Origin: Ophthalmolycus amberensis
Taxonomy: Eukaryota > Chordata > Actinopteri > Perciformes > Zoarcidae
Assembly: GCA_024529925.1 (NCBI GenBank)
Contig: JAFEUB010001573.1
Location: 325,001 to 389,000 of the forward strand
DNA length: 64,000 bases
Direction: 5' to 3'
In this document: positions 46,625 to 58,638 of the stretch, piece after piece
Layout: each line of letters opens with the position of its first letter
Position numbering within the stretch: the stretch's first letter is position 1
Notes under the pieces: model-generated
Told to the model about the DNA's origin: nothing
Databases searched by the model: none
What the model saw: the letters and a program-made list of their open reading frames with translations, nothing else
Position numbers and translations under genes: made by a program

Positions 46625-49600
46625 TCCTTACTCAAGATGGCGCTGTCTATGGCTGCTTCGGTGTGTTGGTGCTCATTGTTTTGTGTTGTTTTTGTTGTAA
46701 ACACTGTTTTCTGCTGCGATACCCGGAGCTCTTTCACCAGAGATGAGCTCGTAAACATCAGGGGAACAACTCCAGCGGACTTACTTCCAACTTTTCTTTT
46801 AACTTCTGTGGAATTACTGGACATTCTCGTCAAAGGTGCTCTCACCTTAGCCCATGCAGCGAGACGACGGAGGAGAGGGAAGCGGGCCGGCGTGCTTGTG
46901 CGTCTCCGCACACATGGATTTCGCACACCGCTGCCTGACATATTTCTCTCAAACGTCCGCTCACTGTGCAACAAACTGGACGAACTTCAGCTGCTGGTGG
47001 GGAGAGACAGAGACTTTTCTACATCCTCCGTTCTGTGCTTCACTGAGACCTGGCTCTGTGGATCCATACCGGACTCTGCGCTCCAGCTGGCGGGCTTCCA
47101 GGGTTCAGAGCGGACCGCGACACGGAGCTCTCCGCAAATCGAAGTGTGGAGTAATCTGTTTTTACACCAACAGTGGCTGGTGCAACGATGTGTCAGTGAT
47201 TCTACAGCACTGTTCTCCTGATCTGGAATCCTTCATTATAAACTGCAAACCCTTTTACTCCCCCCGTGAGTTCGATTCATTCATTCTGATCGGTGTCTAC
47301 ATGCCGCCGCAGAGCAACGTGCAGGATGCATAGCGGACACTCGCCGATCAGATACGGTGCGTGGAGCGGACCAACCCGGACTCTCTAGTTATTGTCCTTG
47401 GGGACTTTAACAAAGGAAACCTCAGCCATGAACTCCCCAAATACAGACAGTTCATTAAATGCCCTACCAGAGAGGAGAACATTCTAGATCACTGCTACAC
47501 CACAATCAGCGGGGCCTATCACGCCGTCCCCCGTGCTGCACTGGGACTCTCTGACCACATCATGGTCCATCTGATCCCTGCCTACAGGCAGAAATTAAAG
47601 CTCTGCAAACCTGTGGTGAGGAAATTCAAGAAGTGGACCAGTGAAGCTATGGAGGATCTTCGAGCGTGTTTGGACTGTACAGACTGGGATGTATTCAGGA
47701 CTGCTACCAACAGTCTGGATGAGTACACAGAGGCTGTGACTTCATACATCAGCTTCTGTGAGGACAGCTGTGTTCCAACAAGCACCAGGGTGAGTTACAA
47801 CAATGACAAACCCTGGTTTACAGCAGAACTCACAGCGAAGGCTGCAGAAAGATCAGGCTTTTAGGAGTGGGGACAAGGACTTGTACAAAGAGTCAAAGTA
47901 CAGGTTTAGCAAGGCGGTGAGAGATGCTAAACGACTGTACTCTGAGAAACTGCAACACCAGCTCTCAGCCAATGACTCTGCTTCTGTCTGGAGAGGTCTC
48001 AGACAGATCACCAACTACAAGCCAAAAAACCCCCCACTCCATGAACGACCTCCGCCTGGCAGACGAGCTGAATGAGTTCTACTGCAGATTCGAAAGACAA
48101 TGGGACAGTCCTGACTCCATCCCCCACAGCCCCATCAACCAGCCCCAGACCACCAGCCCCCCCTCCCCCAGCTCAGCAGGGGCCCATGCCTCTGTATCAC
48201 CCATCCCAGCGCCCCCCCCCCCCCCCCTCCCCTCTCTATTCGGGAGAGAGACGTCAACAGGCTTGTGGTCATGAAGTCTTTTGAGCGCCTTGTCCTGTCC
48301 CACCTAAAAACCCTCACCGACCCACTCCTGGACCCCCTGCAGTTCGCCTACAGAGCCAACAGATCTGTAGATGACGCAGTCAACATGGCCCTTCACTTCA
48401 TCCTCCAGCATCTGGACTCCCCAGGAACCTACGCCAGGATCCTGTTTGTGGACTTCAGCTCTGCTTTCAACACCATCATCCCATCTCTGCTGCATAGCAA
48501 GCTCTCCCAGCTGCAGGTGCCCGACTCCACCTGCAAGTGGATCAAAGATTTCCTGTCTGACAGGAAGCAGCACGTGAACCTGGGAAAGCACGTCTCAGCC
48601 TCCAGGACCATCAGCACCGGTTCCCCCCAAGGCTGCATTCTTTCCCCTCTGCTCTTCTCCCTGTACACCAACAGCTGCACCTCCAGTCACCAGTCCATCA
48701 AGCTCCTGAAGTTTGTGGATGACACCACCCTCATTGGACTCATCTCTGGTGGGGATGAGTCCGCCTACAGGTGGGAGACTGACCACCTGGTGACCTGGTG
48801 CGGTCTGAACAACCTAGAGCTCAACACTCTAAAGACAGTGGAGATGGTTGTGGATTTCAGGAAGAACGCAGCCCCACCAGCCCCTATCACTCTGTGTGTC
48901 TCCCCCGTCGACGTGGTGGAGTCCTTCCGTTTCCTGGGCTCCACCATATCCCAGAACCTCAAGTGGGAGCTGAACATCAGCTCCATCACCAAGAAGGCTC
49001 AGCAGAGGATGTACTTCCTGAGGCAGCTGAAGAAATTCAACCTGCCAAAGTCAATGATGGTGCATTTCGACACAGCCATCATTGAGTCCATCCTCTGCTC
49101 CTCCATCACGGTCTGGTACGCTGCAGCCACTGCCAAGGACAAGGGTAGGCTGCAGCGCATCATTCGCTCTGCTGAGGGGGTGACTGGTTGCAATCTGCCA
49201 TCCCTCCAGGAACTGTTCGCTTCAAGGACCCTGAAGCGAGCACGAAAGATTGTTGCCGACCCCTCCCACCCCGGACATGATCTGTTCGTGCCCCTTCCAT
49301 CTGGCAGGAGGCTGCGGTCCATCAGAACCAAGACCTCACGCCACACAGTTTATTCCCGTCCGCAGTCGGGCTCATTAACAAAGCCCGGGTACCCCACTGA
49401 CTCTGTCATCCCCAGGACATTTCCTTATGGTCTCTCCCCTGCACATCAGGGGAGACTGTTTCTTTATTTTAACACGCTCATCACTTTTAACATTTCACGT
49501 ACACTTCACTTGTTTTACAGTCCTGTTATCTGTTTTGTTGTGCACTTATTTTATTGTAAATTTTTACATGTTTCTATTTATTGCACTGTGTTGATTGTTT

Positions 49601-49704
49601 AATGTTATTGTTTATTGTTAAATGTTACGCACCTCCCGCCACGACAAATTCCTTGTAGGTGCAAACTTCCTTGGCAATAAATGGTTCTGATTCTGATTCT
49701 GATA
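46625..49704 (+). mobile_element. Inner L2/Rex1-like LINE, decayed, inserted in the outer LINE
   Basis: Starts CTCAAGATGGCGCTG and ends CAATAAATGG plus (TTCTGA)n. The endonuclease part (46637-47870) has NVRSLCNKLDEL, FTETWL, IGVYMPPQ and VLGDFN, broken by frame changes near 47100 and a stop at 47332. Further frame changes occur near 47860 and 48040. RT resumes at about 48268 (SFERLVLSHLK), so the N-terminal RT fingers are deleted. Then come VDFSSAFNT, STGSPQGCILSPLLFSLYTN, the catalytic LLKFVDDTT and a normal C-terminus to about 49370. Not functional. Confidence 0.88.
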
Positions 49705-51960
49705 TAGCAGAGGGCAGGAATGTTCTCCTGTATCGGTCCTTATGACAGCGGAGCTGAATCAGTCTGTTGGAGAAAGTGCTCCGCTGTCCCTGCAGTAGGT
49801 GGTGGAGAGGGTGGTCCTGGTTATCCAATATGGACAATAGTTTCTTCAGTGTCCTCTCCACCACCTCTTCCAGATAGTCTTGTTTGCAGCCAATGATGGA
49901 GCCGGCCTTCTTAACTAGTTTGTTAAGTCTGTTTGTGTCTCCGGCTCCAGTGCTGCTCCCCCAGCAGACTACCGAGAAGTACAGTGCACTGGCCACAACA
50001 GACTGGTAGAACATCTCCAACATCTTGCTGCACACGTTGAAGGATCGAAGTTTCCTCAAGAAAAAGAGTAGACTCCTCCCCTTCTTGTACACAGCGTTGA
50101 TGTTGTTCTTCCAGTTCAGTCTGCTGTCGATGGAGACACCCAGGTACTTGTACTCCTCCACCGTGTCTACATCCTCTCCCAGAACTCTCAGCGGTTGTGG
50201 AGCCGTCGTCTTCCTCCTGAAGTCGACCACAATCTCTCTGGTCTTGGCCACGTTCAGACGCAGGTGATTTATACCGGTCCACTCCACAAAGTCCTCCACT
50301 ACTGCCCTGTACTCCTCCTCCCGTCCGTCCCTTATACACCCGACCACTGCAGAGTCATCAGAGAACTTCTGCAGATGGCATGACACTGGACGTCAGTGGT
50401 GTACAAGGTGAACAGGAAGGGAGACAGAACAGTTCCCTGTGGGGCTCCAGTATCACTGACCACCGTATCAGACAGCACACGGCCCAGTCGGACAAATTGT
50501 GGTCTGCCCGTGAGGTAGTCAGTGATCCAGGAGACGGTGGACACGTTAACCCCCACCACCCGCAGCTTCTCACTCAGCAGCACTGGTTGGATGGTGTTGA
50601 ATGCACTGGAGAAATCAAAGAAAGTGATTCTCACAGAGCCACCGGTTCCATCCAGGTGAGACTGAGCTCGTTGCAGCAGGTAGATGATGGTGTCGTCCAC
50701 TCCCACATGAGGCTGGTATGCAAATTGCAGAGGGTCCAGTGAGGATTTCACCTGTGGCCGGAGGTGGGCCAAGACCAGCCTCTCCAGCACCTTCATCACA
50801 TGTGATGTGAGGGCAACTGGTCGGTAGTCATTGAGGCCAGATGGTGTCGTCTTCTTTGGTACAGGAACCAGGCACGACATCTTCCACAGCACCGGGACTT
50901 CCTCCTGCTTCAGGCTCAGGTTGTAGAGGTGTTGTAGGACATCAGACAGCTGGATGGCGCAGGTCTTCAGGACCCTTTCCTTGATGGAGTCTCTCCAGCT
51001 GTCTCCTAACCTGGCCAGTCGACACAGAGAGGGGGGAGGGGATGGTCATGGTGTCAGGTGGCACTGTATGCATCCTTAGCATTAGCATATAGTAGGTCCA
51101 GAGTTGTATTGTTCCTTGTGGGGCAGTCAACATACTGGTGAAAGGTTGGCAGGGCTTTATCCAGAGTGGTGTGGCTAAAGTCTCCAGTAATTGCCAAAAA
51201 TGCACCAGGGTCTCTGCAGTCCAGACACAGTGGAGTGGATGGTGTCCACTGCTGTCTCAGCGTCAGCTGATGGGGGGACGTACACAGCGACAACAATGGC
51301 GGATGAGAACTCCCTCGGCAAATAATAAGGACGCATCCCCACGGCTAACAGTTCAATGTCCGGGCCACAGAAGCGTTCCTTTTCACACACATGGTCGTTG
51401 GATTGCACCACCTCTCATTCACATACACTGCAATCCCGCCACCTCTCTTCTTATCGCTCTGTATAACGTCTCTGTCCGCCCAATCAGTCCTGAAGCCGGG
51501 CAGCGACGCACTGGGGTCGGGGAAATCCGCGTGCAGCCATCTGTCCGTGAAACGCTATACTCACGGAAGTCCCTCTCGGTCTTTACCAGCGCGCCGAGCT
51601 CGTCCGTCTTATTTGCGAAAGACCTCACGTTCCCATTAGTATCGCTGGTACTGAAGGTTTGTATTTCCTCCTCTTCGCCCTCCGCTTAGCGCCAGACCTG
51701 CATCACCGACGTCTTCTCTGCAGTTCCTCCGGGATCACAGGCCTGGTGCCGGGAAGCAGACGCGGCTCACTCAGCGCGATCAGCTGGTCACGGGAGTAAA
51801 CAATGGCCACACCCATTGTGTGGTTCTCCGTTACACAGAGGGAGAAAAGTAACAGAAAATCCACAAGAAAAGTTGATAAAAAGTTACGGTCCGTTGTCTG
51901 ACCGTTAAAAACCAAACGTTAAGTGTTAGGGTCCTGACTGTCGCAGACAATGGAAGGCCG
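49705..51960 (-). mobile_element. Outer L2/Rex1-like LINE, minus strand, decayed
   Basis: On the minus strand: endonuclease remains (51640-51175: MRSFANKTDELGAL, VVAVYVPPSAD, then the GDF motif), then RT with PVPKKTTPSGLNDYRPVALT, FFDFSSAFNTIQP, GAPQGTVLSPFLFTLYTTD and catalytic QKFSDDSAVV. Frame changes lie near 51300 and 50385. The C-terminal part runs to FLPSAI, where the + strand LINE interrupts it. Its 3' end is found at 46268-46624. The 5' boundary near 51960 is approximate. Confidence 0.87.
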
Positions 51961-53002
51961 CACGTCGCCCTCTGCTGTGTCTTTCATCAGCAAAGTCATG
52001 CCAAAAAATCAGCTGGTTTGACTTATAATCAAAAAGTATTTAATAATTAACAGAAGCCAAAACAGTTACAAACTGAATTACACTATCGATAGCAATATGT
52101 TCCATGGAGCAGAGGACTAATTCCTCCCAACAGTCCAGCCTAGCTAGTTATCTGTAAAGAGGGCATCACAGGTCTGAAGATTCTTCTGAGAAACAGTGTC
52201 TTATTGTTTGAAAATGTCTTGTATCAGCTCAGTGATTGGCTGAAATCCGATAAGCCCCTCCTGGCCTTTGACCCATTGGCCTGGTCAATCACTCCTCTTC
52301 AGCCAGCGTCAGGCTGCAGCAGCTGCAGCAGCCTCCATTCCTCGATCGCTTCCTGCTTCCTTCCTGTTGCCGGTTACTCTGCTGGCAGCCATTATCATAT
52401 ATCGTCTCCTCCTGTAAAGCCCTTACTCTCCTAACATCAATCTAATCTCTTTCACAGTTCAATAATTCAAGTTCATTGACTATACTTACAGTGTTCAATA
52501 CGTACAGTGACTATGCTTTTTAGTTTAATACATTCAATGATTATGCTTTTATGGTTTAACACTTCTATAAGTAAATGTCCTGTAACATATAATATCCACC
52601 ACTAGGGGTGCTATTAAACATACTAGAAATGCTTTTAAACTTAAATTCCTCACATAAGGAAAAACAAAAAACAAACAGAAGAGGGGAAAGAGTGAAAAAA
52701 GACTAAAATTAAAACACACAGGGAGTTGCTGCTGCTGGCACGGCGCCATCTTGCGTTTTAATAAAAGCTTCCAGGTGATGAAGAATCTGAACATGTCTTG
52801 TTTATCTCTTGTCTCTTCTTCTATTCTTGATCCTCTCTTTTCCTTCTTTAACTCTCTTATCTTCTCTTTCTTTGTCTTTTTGTGATGATGGCAAGGTCAG
52901 CGTGATTATTTCAGTTAACACACCGAGGTTTCAAAGGTTGACAGTGATGTTGTTTGATGATGAAGATCTTGTGTCCTCCCTTCCCTCCTCCCTCCTCTGC
53001 AG
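51961..53002. other. ptpru: Intron before exon l
   Basis: No exon or clear repeat beyond a small CTGCAG-rich stretch at about 52312-52345. The acceptor is preceded by a good pyrimidine tract (CCCTCCTCCCTCCTCTGCAG). Confidence 0.55.
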
Positions 53003-53138
53003 TACCGGCGGAGGGCGTTCTGGAACGTTCTGTGCCATCTGCAGCATCAATGAGATGATCCAGCAGCAGAACATCGTGGATGTTTTCCACACTGTTAAAA
53101 CACTGAGGAACAACAAGACTAATATGGTGGAGACCATG
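53003..53138 (+). CDS. ptpru: ptpru exon l: D2 signature loop
   Basis: 136 bp. With the previous exon it gives VVHCLTGGGRSGTFCAICSI, then NEMIQQQNIVDVFHTVKTLR and NNKTNMVETM. The D2 signature loop keeps Cys and Arg, but the residue after Leu is Thr where I recall Asn in mammalian R2B D2 domains. It ends in phase 0 at gtgagg, followed by CA repeats (53149-53166). Confidence 0.96.
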
Positions 53139-53877
53139 GTGAGGACTCACAACACACACACACACAGTTTATCAAGAGATTATGATCAAACTGCTTTTGG
53201 TGGTTATGATAATGAAGGGAAACCCTTGAGGAGATCTGATCTTTTTATTTCATATAAAACGATCAAGTTTCATCAGACAAACGCAAACACCTCCACACAC
53301 ACACCTACACACACACAAATATCATTTCATTTCAATTCAGTTTTATTTGTTTAGTCCAAAGTCATAAATTTGCCTCAGAGGGCTCTACAATCGGTACAAC
53401 ATACGACATCCTCTGTTCTTACACCGTCACATCGGAGAAGAACCCCCGCCCCCAAAAAAAAACTTGAATGGGAAAAAAGGATGAAACCTCAAAGAGCCAA
53501 TATAAACATATTTATATATTTATAGTTGGAGATAAGGGCGACACAGTAATGTTCTGCAGGTCACATCTGGAAACCAAAGGTCAGCAGAAGTTTAAGAAGT
53601 TTATTTTGTACAGCCTAATTACTCTGCGTATGATTTTAGATAGCTGCTTGAAATAGTTATTCATTAATGAGTTAATGACCATATATAGTTGTTATTCAGA
53701 GTCGTTTTCTTTCTTGATTCTTCAGTGTGTTAATCTTTGTATCTCATCTGTATTGAATTGATCAGCTGATGTTCAGGGAAAGTTACGTTTAGGATGTTTC
53801 AACAAATTTAGAATTAAAGTCTTTGGTTGTCAAGAAGTAACACTAAGCCCTTTTCTTTTCATTGTGTCCATGTACAG
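53139..53877. other. ptpru: Last intron
   Basis: CA runs at 53149-53166 and 53295-53320, and interspersed repeat copy 3 at about 53323-53510 (TGCCTCAGAGGGCTCTACAA body). The acceptor is CATGTACAG. Confidence 0.65.
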
Positions 53878-53931
53878 GAACAGTACAAGTTCTGCTATGA
53901 AGTGGCTCTGGAGGCGCTCAGCTCCTTCTGA
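53878..53931 (+). CDS. ptpru: ptpru terminal coding exon
   Basis: Encodes EQYKFCYEVALEALSSF and TGA (53929-53931). EQYKFCYEVALE is the D2 Q-loop region and last helix of R2B phosphatases, and the short C-terminus after it is normal for the family. Confidence 0.96.
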   Translation, partial: EQYKFCYEVALEALSSF

Positions 53932-56229
53932 TTGGCTTTCGGAGGAATTTTTCAACTCAACGCTGCAATACACAATGTACAAAACTTCTTTTTGTGGAGC
54001 CAAACCCAACCTGTGAGCGTGTGTGTGTGATTCCGTGTGCAGAAGAGAGGGCATGCTTGCATATTAGCAAGCATTAGTGTGTGTGTGAGCATCCATTGTG
54101 TGCCTGTGACAACACACAACACACACACAACCTGTACAGAAGAGAAAAAAGGCAACAAACAGCACAGGTGATGCTGATGTGTGAGACTGAGAACTTAACC
54201 TGCTTGTACAAAGAAAAAAGAAAAAGTTAAATATTGAAAAAACTAGAAAGATGTTCCTTCTATATCTCTCTGTTCTCTCTGCTGGACTGTCATGTGACTA
54301 TTTTACAGTGTTTCCTTCTGAGATCTATTCTACGCCTTGAATGTTGTCTCCCTGTGACGGCTGGATGCACTCTGTAAGATTATTCACATTTAGTGACGCC
54401 ACAACATTCATCCCAGAGTATTTCTGTAAAGTTAAGCTGACATGTTGATGCTGTTTCTGATCTTCAGTTAAGTCGAAGTGAAAACCAACAGACACTCGTT
54501 GATAGTTCTGACCTCTCGACTGTCTCATTGTTAAATGCTTTCCGTCCTTCAGTATGGTTTCTTTTCCTTCATACTGCTTTAAGTCTGACTTTCTTTTGAC
54601 TCTTTTCTTTTACTGAGGAAATACTGAGGACAAATAAGCACGTTAGAAGTTAAAGTAAGTGGAGTCCAGCGCATGGTGAAGAGGAACAACAGCATTTGAC
54701 AGACAAAAGAAAAAGGTCCTGCATTGCCTTTAAGACCAAATGTTGTTGTTGTTGTTGCTGTCTGCTCCAGGTTTTGTCTTTTGGGGCTGTAAGAAAAAAA
54801 TGGATTGATAAATGTTTTTGAATGGCTTTATGTAAAGTCAGTCTTGTCAAAATCTTAAACTGTGCATCCACCCTTACTGTAAATACGACGAGACGACCAC
54901 AGTCAAACAAAGACATACTGACAAACATCGTGCACCAGACACCGAGGTTATCCTTTCTAAAAAGTGTTGTCAGGGTCACATTCAGAGACTCTGTTAGAGT
55001 TTGTGTTACTTACTACAAACCATTGCAACATGTCTCAAACATTAAGATATATCTCTTTTTCATCTTGCACATTTAGCTGCCACTCACATCCAGAGTGACT
55101 AACTGAGGAAGAAGATGACGATGCAGAGACTGTTAGAGTAAACATGCCTGTTTGGATCTAACTTTCTCTGGATTCATGATCTTTTTTAACAAACCAGTTC
55201 ACCCTGCATCTCATATGAGGAATACTTCTCCCGGAAAATGAAATGGATTCATAAATAGTCATTCCACAAAATGTCTCTTATTCTACTTATTTTGGTTTTG
55301 AATGTTTTCTTTGACTTCAAACTACTGAAAAACTTCAAACTTGGCAACCCGTTCATGTTTTTTCTGTCCGTCCTGAACTATAGGCAGGAAAAAGCAACCG
55401 ATCAAGAGCTTGAGGATTTATGAAATAAGAGCTGCACTTTGTTGGTTTTGATGGTTGTTCTTCATTTTGTATTCTTTACCCTCATGCAACATAACACTTT
55501 ATGTGTACCTGGTCTAAAGGAAGACGGGGCTTATTTAAACTTTTTGTTTTGTTTTTATCATCCAGCTGAAGCAGCATCAACATGAGAAACATAAAAACAT
55601 ATAAATACATACTTGTATACAGTATATCAATATCTAAATAAGCTAATTGAAATGGATTCAGAGATGAGTTGGAAATCAGACTTGAATAACTGCAGAGTAA
55701 ACTTTACCCACGATGACTCATTAAGCTCTTTAGATGAAGATCAGATACAGATACAGCTCTTTTTCATTAAATATATTCTGGAAACGTTTACAGAGAAGAA
55801 GCAGCCTTCCATCTGTCATTCAAATGAAAACTCAAAGACAAAGACAGGTCTTACTTACTTTTCCTCTGCAAGCCTCAAATTAGATTTTTTAAATTTTCAC
55901 AAAGCTGAAGGTCTCAACATTTACGTAGTTACTAAAGTTTGCTCGTAGGTTTCAAACCTCTCTCAGTCAGACTTCTGGACCTCAGGCAAAGACTGTCAGA
56001 GTGTTGTACTGAAGACAATGTGTCACATTTGTGTTTCCACTCTGGCTTCATTTGGTTGGCTTGGTTCATCTGTACTATTTATTTAGTTTGTTCATCTTTT
56101 GGACCTGATTTGTACATTTATTTTGTATAATTATGATTCTGATGATTATCTGTCTAGTGTTGTTTAGATCTGGTGATGCCATTACCGTTGGTTGTTTAGT
56201 TGTTTGAAATGTGGTTGACATAAAATAAA
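53932..56229 (+). other. ptpru: ptpru 3' UTR (predicted)
   Basis: About 2.3 kb without interspersed repeats, in contrast to the introns, which suggests it is retained transcript. Contains a (GTT)n/GTTGTT stretch at about 54741-54760. The end is predicted only from the polyadenylation signal. Confidence 0.6.
56224..56229 (+). promoter_or_regulatory. ptpru: Poly(A) signal candidate
   Basis: AATAAA inside ACATAAAATAAAGGGACC, followed by a TGTTCTCTCTCTC pyrimidine-rich stretch. A second AATAAA at 56764-56769 is the alternative. Confidence 0.55.
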
Positions 56230-56249
56230 GGGACCAAAATGTTCTCTCT

Positions 56250-57540
56250 CTCTACAGACTCCTATTTTGATTTAATTACCATCTCATATATTTATCTGAC
56301 TGTTGTTCCTTTTCATGCTACATGAGGCTTTTTTATTAACTCTTTCCTGAACAGAAGTGAGTGACCTGGACTTATTAGATCTACTGTTTGCTAATTGGAT
56401 CTTTCACTTTTCGACCAATAGATTATCAAAGTCATTAGTATTGAAGCTCCTCGCCTGTATTCATTTTGTTCTAATGATTGTATTTCTCTCTCTAACTCAG
56501 ATCAAATCATCTGTAATGATGAAACTCAGAGCAGAAGTGTCCTCACTAGTTCAGTGATGTGTTCACGATACAAACTCAGGTGAGCTTCAGCCCTCAGTGG
56601 TCGATGATAACTCAGTGTGCAAAGCTTCAAACACCTGGAGACCTTCATCTCTTCTTCTCTTAAATTAACTATTAAAGTTAGTCTTATAGTGCACAAAGCC
56701 CACCAATGATTATTCTTTCTGCAACCGGAGGTGTGATTCCTGTGAGTGTTCTCACATTCTCTGAATAAAGTAGTGAAAGCAGCTTCATTTTTCAGGATTT
56801 ACCAAGTATCTGTGCGAGGTTAGGTTTAACCCTATCACAGATACTGGGTTAATCCTAACCCCTCTGACTCAGCCAATGCTTGTTTGTCCTCCTTCCTCCA
56901 GGAAAAAGGCTGCGTAGCATTACGAGCCTAACCTTCTGTTAGTGCAGTTGGTACATGACAAGAAGATGTTCAGTGTACACAAGAGTTTCTTACATATGTG
57001 TCATCCTTAAAACGTTTCCACCATGAGACCAGCACAAAGTAGAAGATGAGAGAAATGATTCATCAGCTAAAATAAATACAACAATAAAATCAATAATTTC
57101 AGAATGTAGTCGGTACAGTAAGTTCAATATTTAATGAGCACAAAACTAAATATAATTCAAACTCATAGAATAAAAGCATAAAAGAGAAATGTACAGACGA
57201 CGATGTAGTGAATTAGAGTCATTAGGACGTTGTGTTTTTTTCTTCTTTTTTAATATATAAAATGTTCTATTCAATTATAAAGTCCACTGGCCAAGGAGAG
57301 AAAAGCAGTCGAGGAATCTGGAAGACAAAAGCCTCCAGAAACAAGTTTTTCCCTGATGGTGAGAAACAACTAATACGACTATGCTGAAAAGGCAATAACA
57401 GGACGCCGACTGTGTTCCATTTAACCGTTGAATCTTGAGACCTTCACTTCTTGTTTGCTCTCCTACCAGTCAGGTAGGTAGTTAGAGTTAAGCCAAACTC
57501 AGGGCTAACCCTAACTCATCCCTAACCCTAACTCATCCCT
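56250..57540. other. Downstream non-coding DNA
   Basis: AT-rich; no gene seen. A small telomere-like minisatellite (CTAACCCTAACTCATCC) lies at about 57495-57547, and GGTTAGG/TAACCC words also occur at about 56818-56862. Confidence 0.5.
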
Positions 57541-57742
57541 AACCCTTTGGGTTGACCGTGGCTCTTGGGGTAGAGAGGGTCATCCGCATGGTTGGTGGTT
57601 CGATCCTGTGCCGAAGTGTCCCTGAGCAAGACACGAAAAAAAACTAACCGCTCCCCGGGTGCTTCAGGAGCTACTCCTTATATAGGCATGGGTCAAATGC
57701 AGATAACAAATTTCCCCTTGCGGGATGAATAAAAAGTACAAT
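57541..57742 (+). mobile_element. tRNA-derived SINE with LINE-like tail
   Basis: A tRNA-like head GGGTTGACCGTGGCTC leads to box B GGTTCGATCC, AAGTGTCCCTGAGCAAGACA, CATGGGTCAAATGCAG and the tail CAAATTTCCCCTTGCGGGAT plus GAATAAAAAG. The tail matches the 3' end of the LINE at 46268. Confidence 0.85.
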
Positions 57743-58638
57743 AACCCAAGACTAACCCTCCCATCGTGATGCTGACCTGAGGAGGAGATAACATAAAAAC
57801 ACACAGGTCGTTGTAGGAGGATTTCTATTTCTTTCTAATCAATCAGTCAGTGATGAATGCAGCTCTGAGCCAACAGCCTCATCCTTTATTTAGCTGGTTG
57901 ATTCCTAAGGAGCTCATAAATATGCATGAGCTGTGATTAGCATAGGCACCAAGGACGGGGCCTGTACCTTGGCATTATGACGATCAATCAGAAACACTAA
58001 GGGGCTCCTCAGAGAGAAGCTGTCTGTCAGCTTGGCTTTGGGCGGAGATGATGCACACACACACACACACATCAAAAAAGGGTACACTCAAAGAATACAA
58101 AACACACACACACATCACACAAAAGTCTGCAGAAAGCATGCATTGACACACAGGCAAACAAAAAGCACAGGAAGCATGTACATTTCTCTCGGCACGCACC
58201 AGGGAAAGGGAGAGATTTCTAAAATTATAAGAGAGGAACTTAAAAGATTTTAATGCCCTCAAGTCCTAATTACAAGCGGTGCGGTCCACAATTGCTAAAA
58301 ACACGACCGCCATCCAAACAGAAGTTGACCACATGAAAGCCGACATACAAGACATGAAGGGCGGCTTATCAACATGGTCCGACGAGGTGGTCGCTAGTGG
58401 TTCGGATCACCCCTCCCGGTTCGGATCACTTGTGAACCGCGGATCAATTGAGTATTTTTATTTTTTTTACAGTTAAATCATCATCATCATTTGCTGCTGT
58501 GTAACAAGTCCCAGAATATCAATGCAAAGTGTCAGTAAACAGATATAAAGCAGTAGTGTGTTGACGGGAACGGAGCGTGTTAAAAGTATTTAACAGTGAA
58601 AGCTAGCGGAGGAACTGCATAAGCCCCCAGCGTCATTT
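57743..58638. other. Non-coding with possible L1-type ORF1 relic and repeat end
   Basis: CA runs at about 58051-58070 and 58102-58120. A short coiled-coil-like frame at 58279-58390 (AIQTEVDHMKADIQDMKGGL) is reminiscent of an L1-type ORF1 protein, but too short to assign. GGTTCGGATCAC occurs twice at about 58399-58430. Confidence 0.4.

Larger units (their letters stand above)
13080..56229 (+). other. ptpru: ptpru gene, 3' half (13 exons plus 3' UTR)
   Basis: The exons give 1556 coding bases. The first two complete a split Tyr codon, and the remaining 518 codons, including TGA, read through every junction without a break. Exon lengths are 77, 37, 98, 117, 155, 136, 150, 174, 132, 126, 164, 136 and 54 bp, which is the layout I know for R2B receptor phosphatases. 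Among PTPRM, PTPRK, PTPRT and PTPRU, the words HRPRHYIATQ, RYWPDETEVYGD, SWPDHGVPCYATGLLGF, CEFRAIYYNISRLDP and CMQYWPEKSS fit PTPRU best from memory. Family role: a single-pass adhesion receptor at cell contacts, linked to beta-catenin and tyrosine-phosphorylation signalling. MAM, Ig, fibronectin III, transmembrane and juxtamembrane parts are not in the window. Every splice site is GT/AG. Confidence 0.88.

Noticed and set aside
48079..48317. Proline-rich open frames around 48072-48317
   Set aside because: Alternative-frame shadows of the decayed LINE, with a poly-C tract that shifts the frame.
55613..55948. 111-codon open frame in the ptpru 3' UTR
   Set aside because: No family resemblance and no splice context; length is within chance for AT-rich DNA.
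57495..57547. Interstitial telomere repeat
   Set aside because: CTAACCCTAACTCATCC has TAACCC words but a 17-bp degenerate unit and only about three copies; too short to call a telomeric remnant.
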